Assembly: GCA_023450085.1 (NCBI GenBank)
Contig: JAEXHI010000025.1
Location: 62,001 to 126,000 of the forward strand
DNA from: Bacteroidota bacterium
Lineage (GTDB): Bacteria; Bacteroidota; Bacteroidia; Sphingobacteriales; Sphingobacteriaceae
Length of the DNA: 64,000 nt
Reading direction: 5' to 3'
Positions within the stretch are counted from its first letter, which is position 1. Each line of letters starts with the position of its first letter. Under the pieces are notes generated by a model. It was not told where the DNA came from. It saw only the letters and a list, made by a program, of their open reading frames with translations, and searched no databases. Both the position numbers and the translations under genes were made by a program. Shown piece after piece: positions 43,039-51,842 of the stretch.

Positions 43039-44771
43039 TATTTGTTATGTTTTACAATCATCATCCTCGCTTTTTTAGCCACTGGCACATTAGTTCCCGT
43101 AGCGCCAATTAGGGCCACCGTATAAATTCCTGCTTCTTGAACAGGAAGCATGCGACTCACATTGGTATAAAGTGCCTTATTTGCGATAAAGCTGTCACTT
43201 TTAAGCACCTCTATATCACTAGCCCATACCCCCGGCACTACGTTTGGCTTAGAACGATAAGCCATGATATCAAAAGCTGCCTGATTATAAGTGCTGTTCG
43301 TATAAGGCTGTTCATAAAGCGGCAATCCAGGCTGCATGTTTACGCCAGCATTTGGATTGTTGTTAATACCTGATGAGGTTTGACCATTGTTTAAAGTGAA
43401 GGTGATGTATGGATTTCCGACAGAAAGATTAAGGAAACGTTTATAGAAAGGGAATTTGAACTGCCATCTTGAAAACGAAGCATCTTCTTGTGCTGTTGTA
43501 TAACCGCTTCCACTTAAATCATTCGCTACCAAAAGTAATTTTCCCTGTCCGTTTGAATCAGCATAAACCCATGCGGTATAGTTTTGCGAAGGACGAAGTG
43601 TTTGGCTTGCACTGGCAATTACCTTTCCACTTGCATCTATCGCTTCTACCAAATGGTTTCCATGAACTTGGATATGATAGTCGGATGAGGTTCCAAAACT
43701 GATATTAGTGGCTATGGTTTTTCCATCTAACCTAAAACTTACCGGCTGGTTATCAAACGCATTGGCACCTTGGATCCTGAAATAGGTATTGTTAGCTGCT
43801 GCACTATTATCATTAACAATTTGAAACGAGTTCTGATAGCTATCCGTACTGTTGTTCAACTCATCCATGATGACCTTAAAGTTTTGGGGCGCTACCACAA
43901 TGGTATATATCCCGCCTGGCTGATAGGTCTGTATAGGTGCAAATGTTAACCCTGTATTTTGGCTAAGTGAAACAGGCATGGTTGACGTTGGTGGATCAAT
44001 GATGGTATAATCATATATATCTCCTCCTGAAGCCGGTAATTGGCGACCATTTGCAGATAAAACCCTAAACTGGTAAGTACCATAAGGCACCTCAATATAA
44101 TCTGATGTGCGTTGTGCAGCACTTACATTAGACGTAGCCGTATTTACCAGTGTACCATCGGCAAATGCCAAAGAAACACTACCTGCCAAGTTTTCAAGTG
44201 TTCCGCTAGGGTTACTACCAGGGGAATTGATACTACCCGTTAGGTTCACAATTCTGATTTTGAAATGGTCAGGCTTAGAAGGTACAGACACTCCCCTGTT
44301 CACTGGCACAACGGCTGGTTGTCCTGTCATGAAAAACGTAGGTAACAAGTAGTAGTCTGTTGGATTATTGTAGTCGTTTTTTGCCGTCATTTTGATATCA
44401 GCCATCCCTGAAGCTTGATAAGTCCTCAAACCAAAATCAAATTCGGCGGTTTCATTGGCCTTAAAAATATCCTGTGGCACAAACCAAGTTTTACCCAGTT
44501 TGCCATCTGTTGGGAAATAGGACGTTCCTGGATACTTTAAACCATCGGCCGTGAATGGATTTTTCACCACAAAACTGGTTAGGCTATCGCCATTGGCTTT
44601 TACCTGGTTAAAACCCGCCAAATTTATAATACGTACGTTAGAGTTTGCCCGGTTCACGGTAAGCACCCTATTGTCTTGACGAAGATCTGTCTTATCTTTT
44701 TTACAGCCCTGCGCCAGGATCAATAAGCTCAGACCCATCAGACTGAAAAATCTAAATCTTATTTTATTCAT
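43038..44771 (-). CDS. DUF4397-like lipoprotein of the fasciclin locus
   Basis: 577 residues. Lipoprotein signal ending LILAQGC, C23, then KKDKTDL. DUF4397-like strands recur: NSNVRIINLAGFNQVKANGD near 45-65, HFKIRIVNLTGSINSPG near 168, and VPYGTYQFRVLSANGRQL near 228-245. Later parts are beta-sandwich-like and include NTYFRIQGANAFDNQPVSFR. DUF4397 proteins are secreted; function is unknown. The ATG overlaps the stop of the TonB receptor gene (TAATG at 44769-44773), so it is translationally coupled to that receptor and is its nearest partner, the position SusD has in Sus operons. Confidence 0.82.
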   Translation of the reverse strand: MNKIRFRFFSLMGLSLLILAQGCKKDKTDLRQDNRVLTVNRANSNVRIINLAGFNQVKANGDSLTSFVVKNPFTADGLKYPGTSYFPTDGKLGKTWFVPQDIFKANETAEFDFGLRTYQASGMADIKMTAKNDYNNPTDYYLLPTFFMTGQPAVVPVNRGVSVPSKPDHFKIRIVNLTGSINSPGSNPSGTLENLAGSVSLAFADGTLVNTATSNVSAAQRTSDYIEVPYGTYQFRVLSANGRQLPASGGDIYDYTIIDPPTSTMPVSLSQNTGLTFAPIQTYQPGGIYTIVVAPQNFKVIMDELNNSTDSYQNSFQIVNDNSAAANNTYFRIQGANAFDNQPVSFRLDGKTIATNISFGTSSDYHIQVHGNHLVEAIDASGKVIASASQTLRPSQNYTAWVYADSNGQGKLLLVANDLSGSGYTTAQEDASFSRWQFKFPFYKRFLNLSVGNPYITFTLNNGQTSSGINNNPNAGVNMQPGLPLYEQPYTNSTYNQAAFDIMAYRSKPNVVPGVWASDIEVLKSDSFIANKALYTNVSRMLPVQEAGIYTVALIGATGTNVPVAKKARMMIVKHNK

Positions 44772-47700
44772 TACTTAAATAGGTTATAGGTAAAGCCTAG
44801 CATGATCTCGGCACCACGGGTAAAACTTCTGTTGATATACTCTTGTCCATACCATTTACCTCCTGTTTGAGGATTTGCATAAACCGTTTTGATGTGTGGA
44901 TTAAGGATGTTTTTAGCGTATCCCTTAAACTTGATATTTTTGGTTAATCGTTGGGTAAATACAAAATCCAAGAAAGGAACTGGTTGGCTATACAAGTCTG
45001 GCTCACCGGTAAGGTTAATTTGTACCAAACGTTCGCCTACCATATTAAAGGTTAAGGTAAAATCTGAACCTGTTTTTGGATTTTCATAGTTTAACCATGC
45101 ATTGATTGAATAGGGAGCTTGCTCAAACAATGGACTATTTTTTGGGGAGTAACGATCCAACGAGCGTGAAGCTTCATAACGTTGTGGTGTTTTAAGGATA
45201 TCACTTTGTGCCAATAATAAGTTGGCGCCGAAATAGAAGTTTTTCAAAGGATCCCACATGGCACCTAGGTTTTTAACCGCCTCTAACTCAAGTCCCCAAA
45301 CGCGACCGATATTAGGATCGTTTTGAAACTGAATGGTTGGGAACTCTGGATAGGTTGCCGCTAAACCCGCTGTTTGTAAACTAAATACTTTTACCAATTG
45401 GTTTTCGATGCGTTTTCCGAAAGCCGAAATAGCTAACACCTCTCCTTTTGCAGGAAACCATTCCCACCTGAAATCGAAGTTTTGCGTATACTGGTTTTGC
45501 AAGTTTGGATTACCCACTACCAATCCCATTTGAAAGGCATCAAACTCAAATACATTGGTGATTTCCCTCAACTCTGGACGAGCCAAAGTAGAGTTATAAG
45601 CTCCACGAAAATTCATGTTATCGTTTAGCGTATACGTCGCATTTACAGAGTAGAATGGCTTGTAATTGGTTTTATAAACCGAATTTGGATTGATAGGGTT
45701 TAATGGAATACGTGATCCATCGGTACCTGTTGCCGTTAGCGAAGGATCAAGGAATACACCTGCCGTATCTACCGCTGACCCGATATTGGTCATCTCGAAA
45801 CGAACACCACCTGCAACCCTTAATTTCTCGGTCACTTTTAAATCCACCATTCCATAAAAGGCATTGGTTTCAAAGTAACCTTTATAGTTGTTTGGTGATT
45901 TTTGACTGTTATACAAAAAGCCTCCAACCGGCATCATGCCTTCTCCTTGGCCTGCTGTTGGTGCTTTGATTCCGATCACTTGGCTACCCACCAAACGATC
46001 AAGGTTTCCTTCTACGTCATAAAGCGGAATAGCTTTGTTACTGGTAAAGTTTGATCCAGGCAGGAACAATTGATTCTCTGTAAAACTTCTATCCCTGAAA
46101 AGATAGTTAACTCCTGTTTTAAACTGCTGCACTTGGCCAAAAAGCTTAAAAGGAATATTTAAATCGGCTTTATAATTGTAATTCTGTTCATCTAAGTTTC
46201 TCCATCTTCTGCCATTTGGCTCCGCTTGGATAATGCCATAGCTACCAAAACCGTTTACGTAACCAGAGGTTAATGCGTAAAGATGTTTGGTGTAGGTAAG
46301 TTCACCTGCTGTATTTCCAGCACCTACAGTAGGTCTTGTGTACCAACCTCCACTACGTGGCGTGTAATCTGCCAAGCTAGCGAAACGGAAATCTGGATCA
46401 TTTTGCTTTGATCTTGAGCTGGCCACATTATAACTCAAACGTGGTGATAGTTCTTTATCAAAAAATTTATGCTCGCCCTGTAGGTTAAAAGTATTGAGGT
46501 TACGGAAAGTTTGCTTTAGCGAATAGGTCGTACTTGCTACCTCTCCTGGCAGTCCAGTATATTCATATCTGCCCACTAGGTTTGTGGCAGCGCTTTCGCC
46601 TCCCCAGCTTCCCAAATATTGCATACTGATTTCATGACGTGGGTTAAAACGATAAGTTAAACCTGCAAGTGTACCATAGTTAAGTGTTTCTACACCAGTA
46701 TTCTCTTTGTAGGTTTGGTACTTACCCATGTACAAACTGTTTGGGGTAATGTAGTTTGGGATATTACGGAAACTATACACATCTGGATTTCCGGTAACCA
46801 CCCCTTGGTAAATACTATACTGTGTTAAATCGCCACCACTTACGTCGGTAATGCGACGATAGTAGTTTCCACCAAGTACAAGTCCTAATTTATGTTTCTT
46901 AAAAACGGTGTAGCTATTACCATAAGTAGCAGAGTACAATTGATTTAGTGGTGCTTTTTTATATTGCGTAGTCATCACCGGATCAAAAGACTGCATGATA
47001 TTATTAATGCGATTAACCTCCTGATAAGCTGTAGGGCTATAATTGCTATTGGCAATCATTGATTGAATAGAGCTTAAGCCAGCTGGATATTGCTTAGCCA
47101 AGTTCTTGAAATCATCAGATAGGTTTTTATTATTGATTTTGGTACCAAAAGCGCCCATATCACTGTTCCAGAAACTATTGTACTGTCCACCCATGCCTAC
47201 GTTGGAGTTTAAACCAGTTTGTGCAATGATTTCGAAAGTTTCTTTCTCGGGAACTGATTTGGTTTTTAGCTCTACAATACCCGCAGCAGCATCGGCTGGT
47301 TTATCTGGCGTAACGGTTTTATAAATCGTAATGTTATCTAACAATGACGCTGGAACCAAATCCAATGGAATGGCACTACGATCAGGATCTGATGAGGCTA
47401 AACGAACCCCATTGAGCTGTCCAATTACACTTCTGTCGCCCAAACCACGGATCGCTACATATTTATCATCGGTGATGGTTACGCCCGAAACACGCTGTAA
47501 AGCCTGTGTAGTAGTAATACTTCCTGTTTTTTGTATCAGTTCCGCAGAAATTGCATCTTGTACGATGGCTGCATTTTTACGCTCGTCTAAAACCGCTATA
47601 CTGGTATTGGCCTTTCTTCTGGCTTGTACTACTACCTCACCTAAGGTGGTAGAAGATGCACTCAAGGAAATAGTCAGGTTTTTGGTGTTGGCATCAACCT

Positions 47701-48340
47701 TAATTTCTCTGGTTTCATAACCTATATAAGAGATCAACAAAGTAGCACCACCTTCCGGGATGGTTAATTTGAACTTTCCGTCGGCATCTGTAGACACCGC
47801 ATTATTTGTTCCTTTAATCTTAACTCCAACCCCAATTAAGGTTTCTTTGGTTTTGGCATCTATTACTGTACCTGTAATGACAATGGGCACAGGTTTTTTA
47901 GTGATCACCACGTAGCCTTCTACTACCTTATATTGCAAATTGGTATGCAACAAAACCAAGTTTAAGGCATCGGCTACTGTAATTTCTGTATCTACATTTA
48001 TTTTTTTAGAGATATTATCTAGCAAGGCAACCTGAGCATTGATCTGCACTTTGCTTTGCTTTTCGATAGTAGCCAAGCTACTGCCCAAAGTTGCGTTGTC
48101 CAACTTCAGTTTAATCTTTTGGTTCAGATTTTGACCTAGTGCACTGTTAGCTAAAAGTACGCCTACACAGGCAAGTTTAATGGCTATCAGAAGAAACGAG
48201 CACTTCATATAGAAATAAATTTTATCTGCGGGCAGATGGTCTTTAAGCACCCGACTATATTTCTTTCGTGTATGGAGGGCCATTGTTGTTAACTGCCTCG
48301 CATATCGAGAAGAAATATGCAGGTGTAATAATTTTTGCAT
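44771..48340 (-). CDS. TonB-dependent receptor with STN signalling domain, fasciclin locus
   Basis: 1189 residues from 48340. A 44-residue charged N-region precedes MKCSFLLIAIKLACVGVLLA, so the in-frame ATG at 48208 is an alternative start; signal cleavage is near ANSALGQ. Domains (from 48340): STN at about 75-148, a regulatory beta domain at about 153-235 (ITGTVIDAKTKETLIGVGVK), a plug at about 255-360 (LQRVSGVTITDDKYVAIRGL), then a barrel ending in GFTYNLFK. The STN domain should signal to the FecR at 48502. The plug shares RG-x-G with the receptor at 9762, so both loci use the same receptor type. Ligand unknown. Confidence 0.91.
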   Translation of the reverse strand: MQKLLHLHISSRYARQLTTMALHTRKKYSRVLKDHLPADKIYFYMKCSFLLIAIKLACVGVLLANSALGQNLNQKIKLKLDNATLGSSLATIEKQSKVQINAQVALLDNISKKINVDTEITVADALNLVLLHTNLQYKVVEGYVVITKKPVPIVITGTVIDAKTKETLIGVGVKIKGTNNAVSTDADGKFKLTIPEGGATLLISYIGYETREIKVDANTKNLTISLSASSTTLGEVVVQARRKANTSIAVLDERKNAAIVQDAISAELIQKTGSITTTQALQRVSGVTITDDKYVAIRGLGDRSVIGQLNGVRLASSDPDRSAIPLDLVPASLLDNITIYKTVTPDKPADAAAGIVELKTKSVPEKETFEIIAQTGLNSNVGMGGQYNSFWNSDMGAFGTKINNKNLSDDFKNLAKQYPAGLSSIQSMIANSNYSPTAYQEVNRINNIMQSFDPVMTTQYKKAPLNQLYSATYGNSYTVFKKHKLGLVLGGNYYRRITDVSGGDLTQYSIYQGVVTGNPDVYSFRNIPNYITPNSLYMGKYQTYKENTGVETLNYGTLAGLTYRFNPRHEISMQYLGSWGGESAATNLVGRYEYTGLPGEVASTTYSLKQTFRNLNTFNLQGEHKFFDKELSPRLSYNVASSRSKQNDPDFRFASLADYTPRSGGWYTRPTVGAGNTAGELTYTKHLYALTSGYVNGFGSYGIIQAEPNGRRWRNLDEQNYNYKADLNIPFKLFGQVQQFKTGVNYLFRDRSFTENQLFLPGSNFTSNKAIPLYDVEGNLDRLVGSQVIGIKAPTAGQGEGMMPVGGFLYNSQKSPNNYKGYFETNAFYGMVDLKVTEKLRVAGGVRFEMTNIGSAVDTAGVFLDPSLTATGTDGSRIPLNPINPNSVYKTNYKPFYSVNATYTLNDNMNFRGAYNSTLARPELREITNVFEFDAFQMGLVVGNPNLQNQYTQNFDFRWEWFPAKGEVLAISAFGKRIENQLVKVFSLQTAGLAATYPEFPTIQFQNDPNIGRVWGLELEAVKNLGAMWDPLKNFYFGANLLLAQSDILKTPQRYEASRSLDRYSPKNSPLFEQAPYSINAWLNYENPKTGSDFTLTFNMVGERLVQINLTGEPDLYSQPVPFLDFVFTQRLTKNIKFKGYAKNILNPHIKTVYANPQTGGKWYGQEYINRSFTRGAEIMLGFTYNLFK

Positions 48341-48436
48341 ATTTTTGATCGTTATGGTTTTTCGCCTTTGGCGGATATCTATTAACTTAATCTTGAGGTT
48401 GTGTGTCGTCGAAAAGCAAGCAACCTAAAGCATTTG

Positions 48437-48459
48437 CGTCCTCCTCCAAAGGGAGGACG
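48437..48459 (-). other. Hairpin in the FecR-receptor gap of the fasciclin locus
   Basis: CGTCCTCC (48437-48444) pairs with GGAGGACG (48452-48459). A second hairpin CGCC-TTT-GGCG lies at about 48365-48375. On the minus strand neither is followed by a T run, so these look like mRNA structures; the plus strand has TTTTATTTT after the first, so it could also stop antisense transcription. Confidence 0.4.
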
Positions 48460-48501
48460 TTTTATTTTGGTAGTCGAGATATTTACATAGCTTTCCTTTC
48501 C

Positions 48502-49527
48502 TTAATTTTTAATGATGATGTGTTTGCCATTTATTTGATATCGGAAACCACCTGCCATGCTTAGGATATCCATTATTTTAGCAATGGAGATGTTGGTGGT
48601 GAGGTTAACCTTAATAAGCCTGTTAGCCAAACTCTGATTTACAATGTCAATTTCTACGTTATACCATCTTTCTAAAATTTGGGCAATATCCGTTAGTTTG
48701 GTTTCGTCGAAATGCAGCTTACCATCTTTCCAGCTCTTTACATCTGTTACGGCTACATTAGCCAGTACCTTTTTGCTGGTGCTTTCGTTCCAAGTCACCA
48801 TTTCACCTGGTAACAACATGGCAATAGGTTGTATTTGATGGTTAACATGTCTATCTACCCTTACTTTTCCGGTACTTACCAATACTTTAATAGGTTTACC
48901 CGCAAAGGCATCTATTTTAAAGGAAGTACCCAACACCTTGGTACTGATGTTACCTGTACGAATAATGAAAGGCTTCAGTGGATTTTTGGTGACTTCAAAA
49001 AAAGCTTCCCCTTCCAATACCACTTCCCTAATGTTACCCGTAAACTTTTTAGCAAAACGGATTTTACTCATGGCTCCTAAGTAAACCGAGGAACTATCGG
49101 GCAAGATGATATGTGTACGTTGTCCTTTGGGGTTCTGCATCTCACTAAAGGCAATGGCCTGCTCTACAACAGTTTCTTTTTTAGAGCTTACTTGCCAAAA
49201 GGCAATTCCTAAAATCACTACTGCCCAAACCGCAGCGTAACGCCAAAACTGACTACGCTGATAAAAAGGTTTAATGGCGGGGCTAGGCACCGAAGCATCG
49301 TCGAAAATGCGTTGGTCTAACATTTGTTTCCAACGTTGCTGCTGCTGAGAGGTAGCGTTATTTTGCTGGGAATCTATTTGATGTGCCCATTCTTCGTCCC
49401 ATATTTGGTCGAAAAACTTTTGGGCATCATCCTTCTTTAATATCGCTCTTACTTGCTTAAGTTCTTCTGGACTGCATTGTCCATCCAAGTACTTTTTAAT
49501 AAGGGCTTTTTGATTGTTTAAACTCAT
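48502..49527 (-). CDS. FecR-family anti-sigma factor of the fasciclin locus
   Basis: 341 residues. Cytosolic part about 1-92 (KKYLDGQCSPEELKQVRAIL), one transmembrane segment at about 95-112 (WRYAAVWAVVILGIAFWQV), a FecR domain at about 128-225 (HIILPDSSSVYLGAMSKIRF; GEAFFEV; STKVLGTSFKIDAFAG) and a C-terminal DUF4974-type domain at about 265-341. It should bind the ECF sigma factor at 49743 and the STN domain of the receptor at 44771. It is separated from the sigma gene by 215 bp containing a dispersed repeat (CCACAGATACACAGAT and CCACATAGACACATAGG). Confidence 0.92.
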   Translation of the reverse strand: MSLNNQKALIKKYLDGQCSPEELKQVRAILKKDDAQKFFDQIWDEEWAHQIDSQQNNATSQQQQRWKQMLDQRIFDDASVPSPAIKPFYQRSQFWRYAAVWAVVILGIAFWQVSSKKETVVEQAIAFSEMQNPKGQRTHIILPDSSSVYLGAMSKIRFAKKFTGNIREVVLEGEAFFEVTKNPLKPFIIRTGNISTKVLGTSFKIDAFAGKPIKVLVSTGKVRVDRHVNHQIQPIAMLLPGEMVTWNESTSKKVLANVAVTDVKSWKDGKLHFDETKLTDIAQILERWYNVEIDIVNQSLANRLIKVNLTTNISIAKIMDILSMAGGFRYQINGKHIIIKN

Positions 49528-49742
49528 TTGTTCTATCCTTCATTATTAAAGACACCAGTTTTGAAAGGATAGGGTGAGTGGGAAATGAAAAAAAGCTTTT
49601 TTATCTATATATCGCTTTGTGGTGGCCACAGATACACAGATATTGATTATAATACTATTTAAGATAGATAATAATTTAACCACATAGACACATAGGAAAT
49701 AGCCAATAATTCAATGATTAAAAATAAATGGTGGCCAAATCC

Positions 49743-50336
49743 TTATTTCAGGAAATAGCAGATCAGGAAAGCCAAAGTAATGTCTACGTGTTCCTGCATA
49801 TTTTCTCTTAAATACTTTAAGGAAACCAACATTTGGCTTTTAATGGTATTGATAGATAATCCCATCCTTTCGGCAATTTGCGGATAGGTCAATTGTTCTT
49901 CTCTACTTAATTGGAAAATCTTCTTGCGCTGAGGGCTTAATTGCTCCAATTTCAATTGGTACAAATGCTCCAATTCTTTATAAGCCATTTGTTCCTCTAC
50001 CGCATCTTTGGCATGTTCAAGTTCTCCTAAACTATCAATGTCTACGGTGGTCAACTGCTTTTTGCGAATGTGATTGAACATCGTGTTTTTCATCGCCGCA
50101 AACAGATAACTTTTAACTTCGCCTGTGATTTGTATTTCTGCACGTCGGCGCCAAATGTTATGCATTACATCCATGGCCAATTCTTCGGCTACCTCAGTTT
50201 GCTTAAGGTAATGGAGTGAAAATTTGTATAGGGATTCGAAGTAACGGGCAAATAATTCATTGAACGCCCTAAGGTTATCCGCACTGCATTCCTGCATCAA
50301 TAACGTATCGGAAAGTTTCGTATAATCTTTGCTCAT
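49743..50336 (-). CDS. RNA polymerase sigma-70 factor, ECF subfamily, fasciclin locus
   Basis: 197 residues. Region 2: FNELFARYFESLYKFSLHYL and VAEELAMDVMHNIWRRRAEI; region 4: LSPQRKKIFQLSREEQLTYP followed by the helix-turn-helix QIAERMGLSINTIKSQMLVS. It fits the Bacteroidota FecI-like group (sigma-70 family, PF04542/PF08281). It starts the locus on the minus strand and probably directs transcription of the receptor and downstream lipoprotein genes when FecR is signalled. A -7-like TAATTTTG (50358-50365, minus strand) lies 22 bp upstream of the ATG. Confidence 0.93.
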   Translation of the reverse strand: MSKDYTKLSDTLLMQECSADNLRAFNELFARYFESLYKFSLHYLKQTEVAEELAMDVMHNIWRRRAEIQITGEVKSYLFAAMKNTMFNHIRKKQLTTVDIDSLGELEHAKDAVEEQMAYKELEHLYQLKLEQLSPQRKKIFQLSREEQLTYPQIAERMGLSINTIKSQMLVSLKYLRENMQEHVDITLAFLICYFLK

Positions 50337-50357
50337 CTGCCGTAAATGCTACGATGC

Positions 50358-50365
50358 CAAAATTA
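50358..50365 (-). promoter_or_regulatory. Possible -7 element of the fasciclin-locus sigma gene
   Basis: TAATTTTG on the minus strand matches TAnnTTTG. No -33 TTG is found at 17-23 nt. The short A+T-rich leader ends at ATG 50336. Confidence 0.35.
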
Positions 50366-50452
50366 TCTTCCCAAAACTTACTTTAAATTACCGTTATATT
50401 AACTTATGGTAAATTGATAAGGTTTGCTTTTTAAGACTTACGAAGTAAATTA

Positions 50453-50646
50453 AGACTTACGAAGTTTTGAAAACTTCGTAAGTCTATTATCCCTAACGCT
50501 CATAGTTCGTCATTGTCAGCTCGACTGGCAATCGTAATACTTTAGTAGGTTTTGCAATCGCTTTAAGGTTCCCGCCTGCGCGGGAATGACGAACAGGTGA
50601 AAGGATAGTGCCAAGACTTACGAAGTTTTCAAAACTTCGTAAGTCT
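50453..50646. repeat. Nested repeat: long hairpin F, family C copy 3, long hairpin F
   Basis: Hairpin F1 at 50453-50485 (arm AGACTTACGAAGTTT, loop 3 nt), family C copy 3 at 50508-50591 (CGT..GCGGGAATGACG), and hairpin F2 at 50614-50646 (16-bp arms, 1-nt loop). A lone half-arm AGACTTACGAAGT occurs at 50434-50446. The rest of the 395-bp gap between the sigma and AraC genes shows no gene. Confidence 0.85.
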
Positions 50647-50731
50647 ACCCGTTTAACCCCACCTAATGTAAACCCCATGTCATTAATACCAACTCCCCAA
50701 CAAACTGTTTTGATTTTCTTAACTTTACCAA

Positions 50732-51610
50732 ATGTCAGCAAAAACGCAACGTTCAGTATCTAAATTTAACAATGAGCTTAAGTTAAAAGGCTTTAACGTA
50801 TGGGAACTGGACGAAGATTGTAAAGCGACCAGGGTTTACAGCAGAAAGGACTTTTACAAAATTTGTCTTTCAACGGGAACTAGTATCATCCACTATGCTG
50901 ATAGAAGTTTTGAAGTAAACGATACGGTGTTGTTTTTTGGCAACCCGCATGTTCCCTATTCATGGGAAACCCACTCGCCCAATTACACTGGCTATGCTTG
51001 TTTATTTTCAGAAGATTTCCTAAGGCTATCTGAGCGTTCGGAAAGTTTGCTTCAATCGCCTTTCTTTAAAATTGGTGGCACTCCTCTCCTCAACATTGGT
51101 CAAGCCCAAAAGGAGTTTTTAAATACCATTTTCCAAAAAATGATTGAGGAACAGCAAACAGATTACCTTTACAAGGATGATTTGATGCGCAATTACATTC
51201 ACCTTATCATTCACGAAGCACTTAAACTACAACCCTCAGAGAGTTTCGACCAGCATAAGAATGCACTTTCAAGAATTACTTCCGTTTTTCTTGAATTGCT
51301 AGAACGACAGTTTCCTATTGAAACACCTGATCGCCCTTTGTTGCTCAATACCGCACAAGCTTACTCAAGCAGTTTGGCCATTCATGTCAATTACTTGAAC
51401 CGTGCCGTAAAAGAAACTACCGGTAAGTCGACCACTACACATATTACCGAGCGCATTGCCCGCGAAGCAAGAGCCTTATTGCAGCATACGGATTGGAACA
51501 TTGCCGAAATTGCCTACGCCCTTGGTTTCGAATACCCTACCTATTTCAACAACTTCTTCAAAAAGATGACGGGCACTAACCCTTCTACCTTTAGAGAAAG
51601 TTTAGTTTGA
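50732..51610 (+). CDS. AraC-family transcriptional regulator
   Basis: 292 residues. N-terminal part (about 1-180) is a cupin-like sensor: ICLSTGTSIIHYADRSFEVN and FFGNPHVPYSWETHSPNYTG. The C-terminal AraC domain (about 195-290) has two helix-turn-helix motifs, AYSSSLAIHVNYLNRAVKET and WNIAEIAYALGFEYPTYFNN, and the family signature FFKKMTGTNPSTFR. TAACTTTA, one base from the -7 consensus, lies 4 nt before the ATG. An alcohol dehydrogenase gene follows after 232 bp in the same direction, a frequent pairing in Bacteroidota, so control of that gene is the likely role. Confidence 0.9.
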   Translation: MSAKTQRSVSKFNNELKLKGFNVWELDEDCKATRVYSRKDFYKICLSTGTSIIHYADRSFEVNDTVLFFGNPHVPYSWETHSPNYTGYACLFSEDFLRLSERSESLLQSPFFKIGGTPLLNIGQAQKEFLNTIFQKMIEEQQTDYLYKDDLMRNYIHLIIHEALKLQPSESFDQHKNALSRITSVFLELLERQFPIETPDRPLLLNTAQAYSSSLAIHVNYLNRAVKETTGKSTTTHITERIAREARALLQHTDWNIAEIAYALGFEYPTYFNNFFKKMTGTNPSTFRESLV

Positions 51611-51624
51611 AATTCTTAAGAATT
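51611..51624. other. Perfect 14-bp palindrome downstream of the AraC gene
   Basis: AATTCTTAAGAATT begins at the base after the AraC stop. It is A+T-rich with no T run, so it is not a terminator; it could be an operator in the 232-bp gap before the dehydrogenase gene, or chance. The gap otherwise shows no gene. Confidence 0.3.
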
Positions 51625-51842
51625 GGTTTGAAGATTATAAACTACCAAAATTGCAATCGCCGAACTTTGTAGTATTAAATCTTAGGCTTACTTAATCATC
51701 TTATTAGAAAATATTCAAAACAATCCTTTTTGATTCTTTGTAAAAGAAGACGTCAAAGGTTCAATGGCTAATGCTATTAAGTACGACTAAACTTTAATAA
51801 ATTTAGAATAAATTACAAACCCCCAAAACAAAAATAATAATC

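Noticed and set aside
34993..48340. A SusC/SusD polysaccharide utilisation locus
   Set aside because: No SusD gene, no glycoside hydrolase or lyase in the locus; receptors are not of the classical SusC type.
44771..50336. IS element or transposase in the window
   Set aside because: No transposase domain or terminal inverted repeats around a transposase were seen anywhere; the integrase at the right edge is the only mobility gene.
50493..50741. 82-codon minus-strand frame upstream of the AraC gene
   Set aside because: It runs through family C and hairpin F repeats and has no natural protein composition.
51611..51624. Terminator at the AATTCTTAAGAATT palindrome
   Set aside because: A+T-rich stem without loop or T run.
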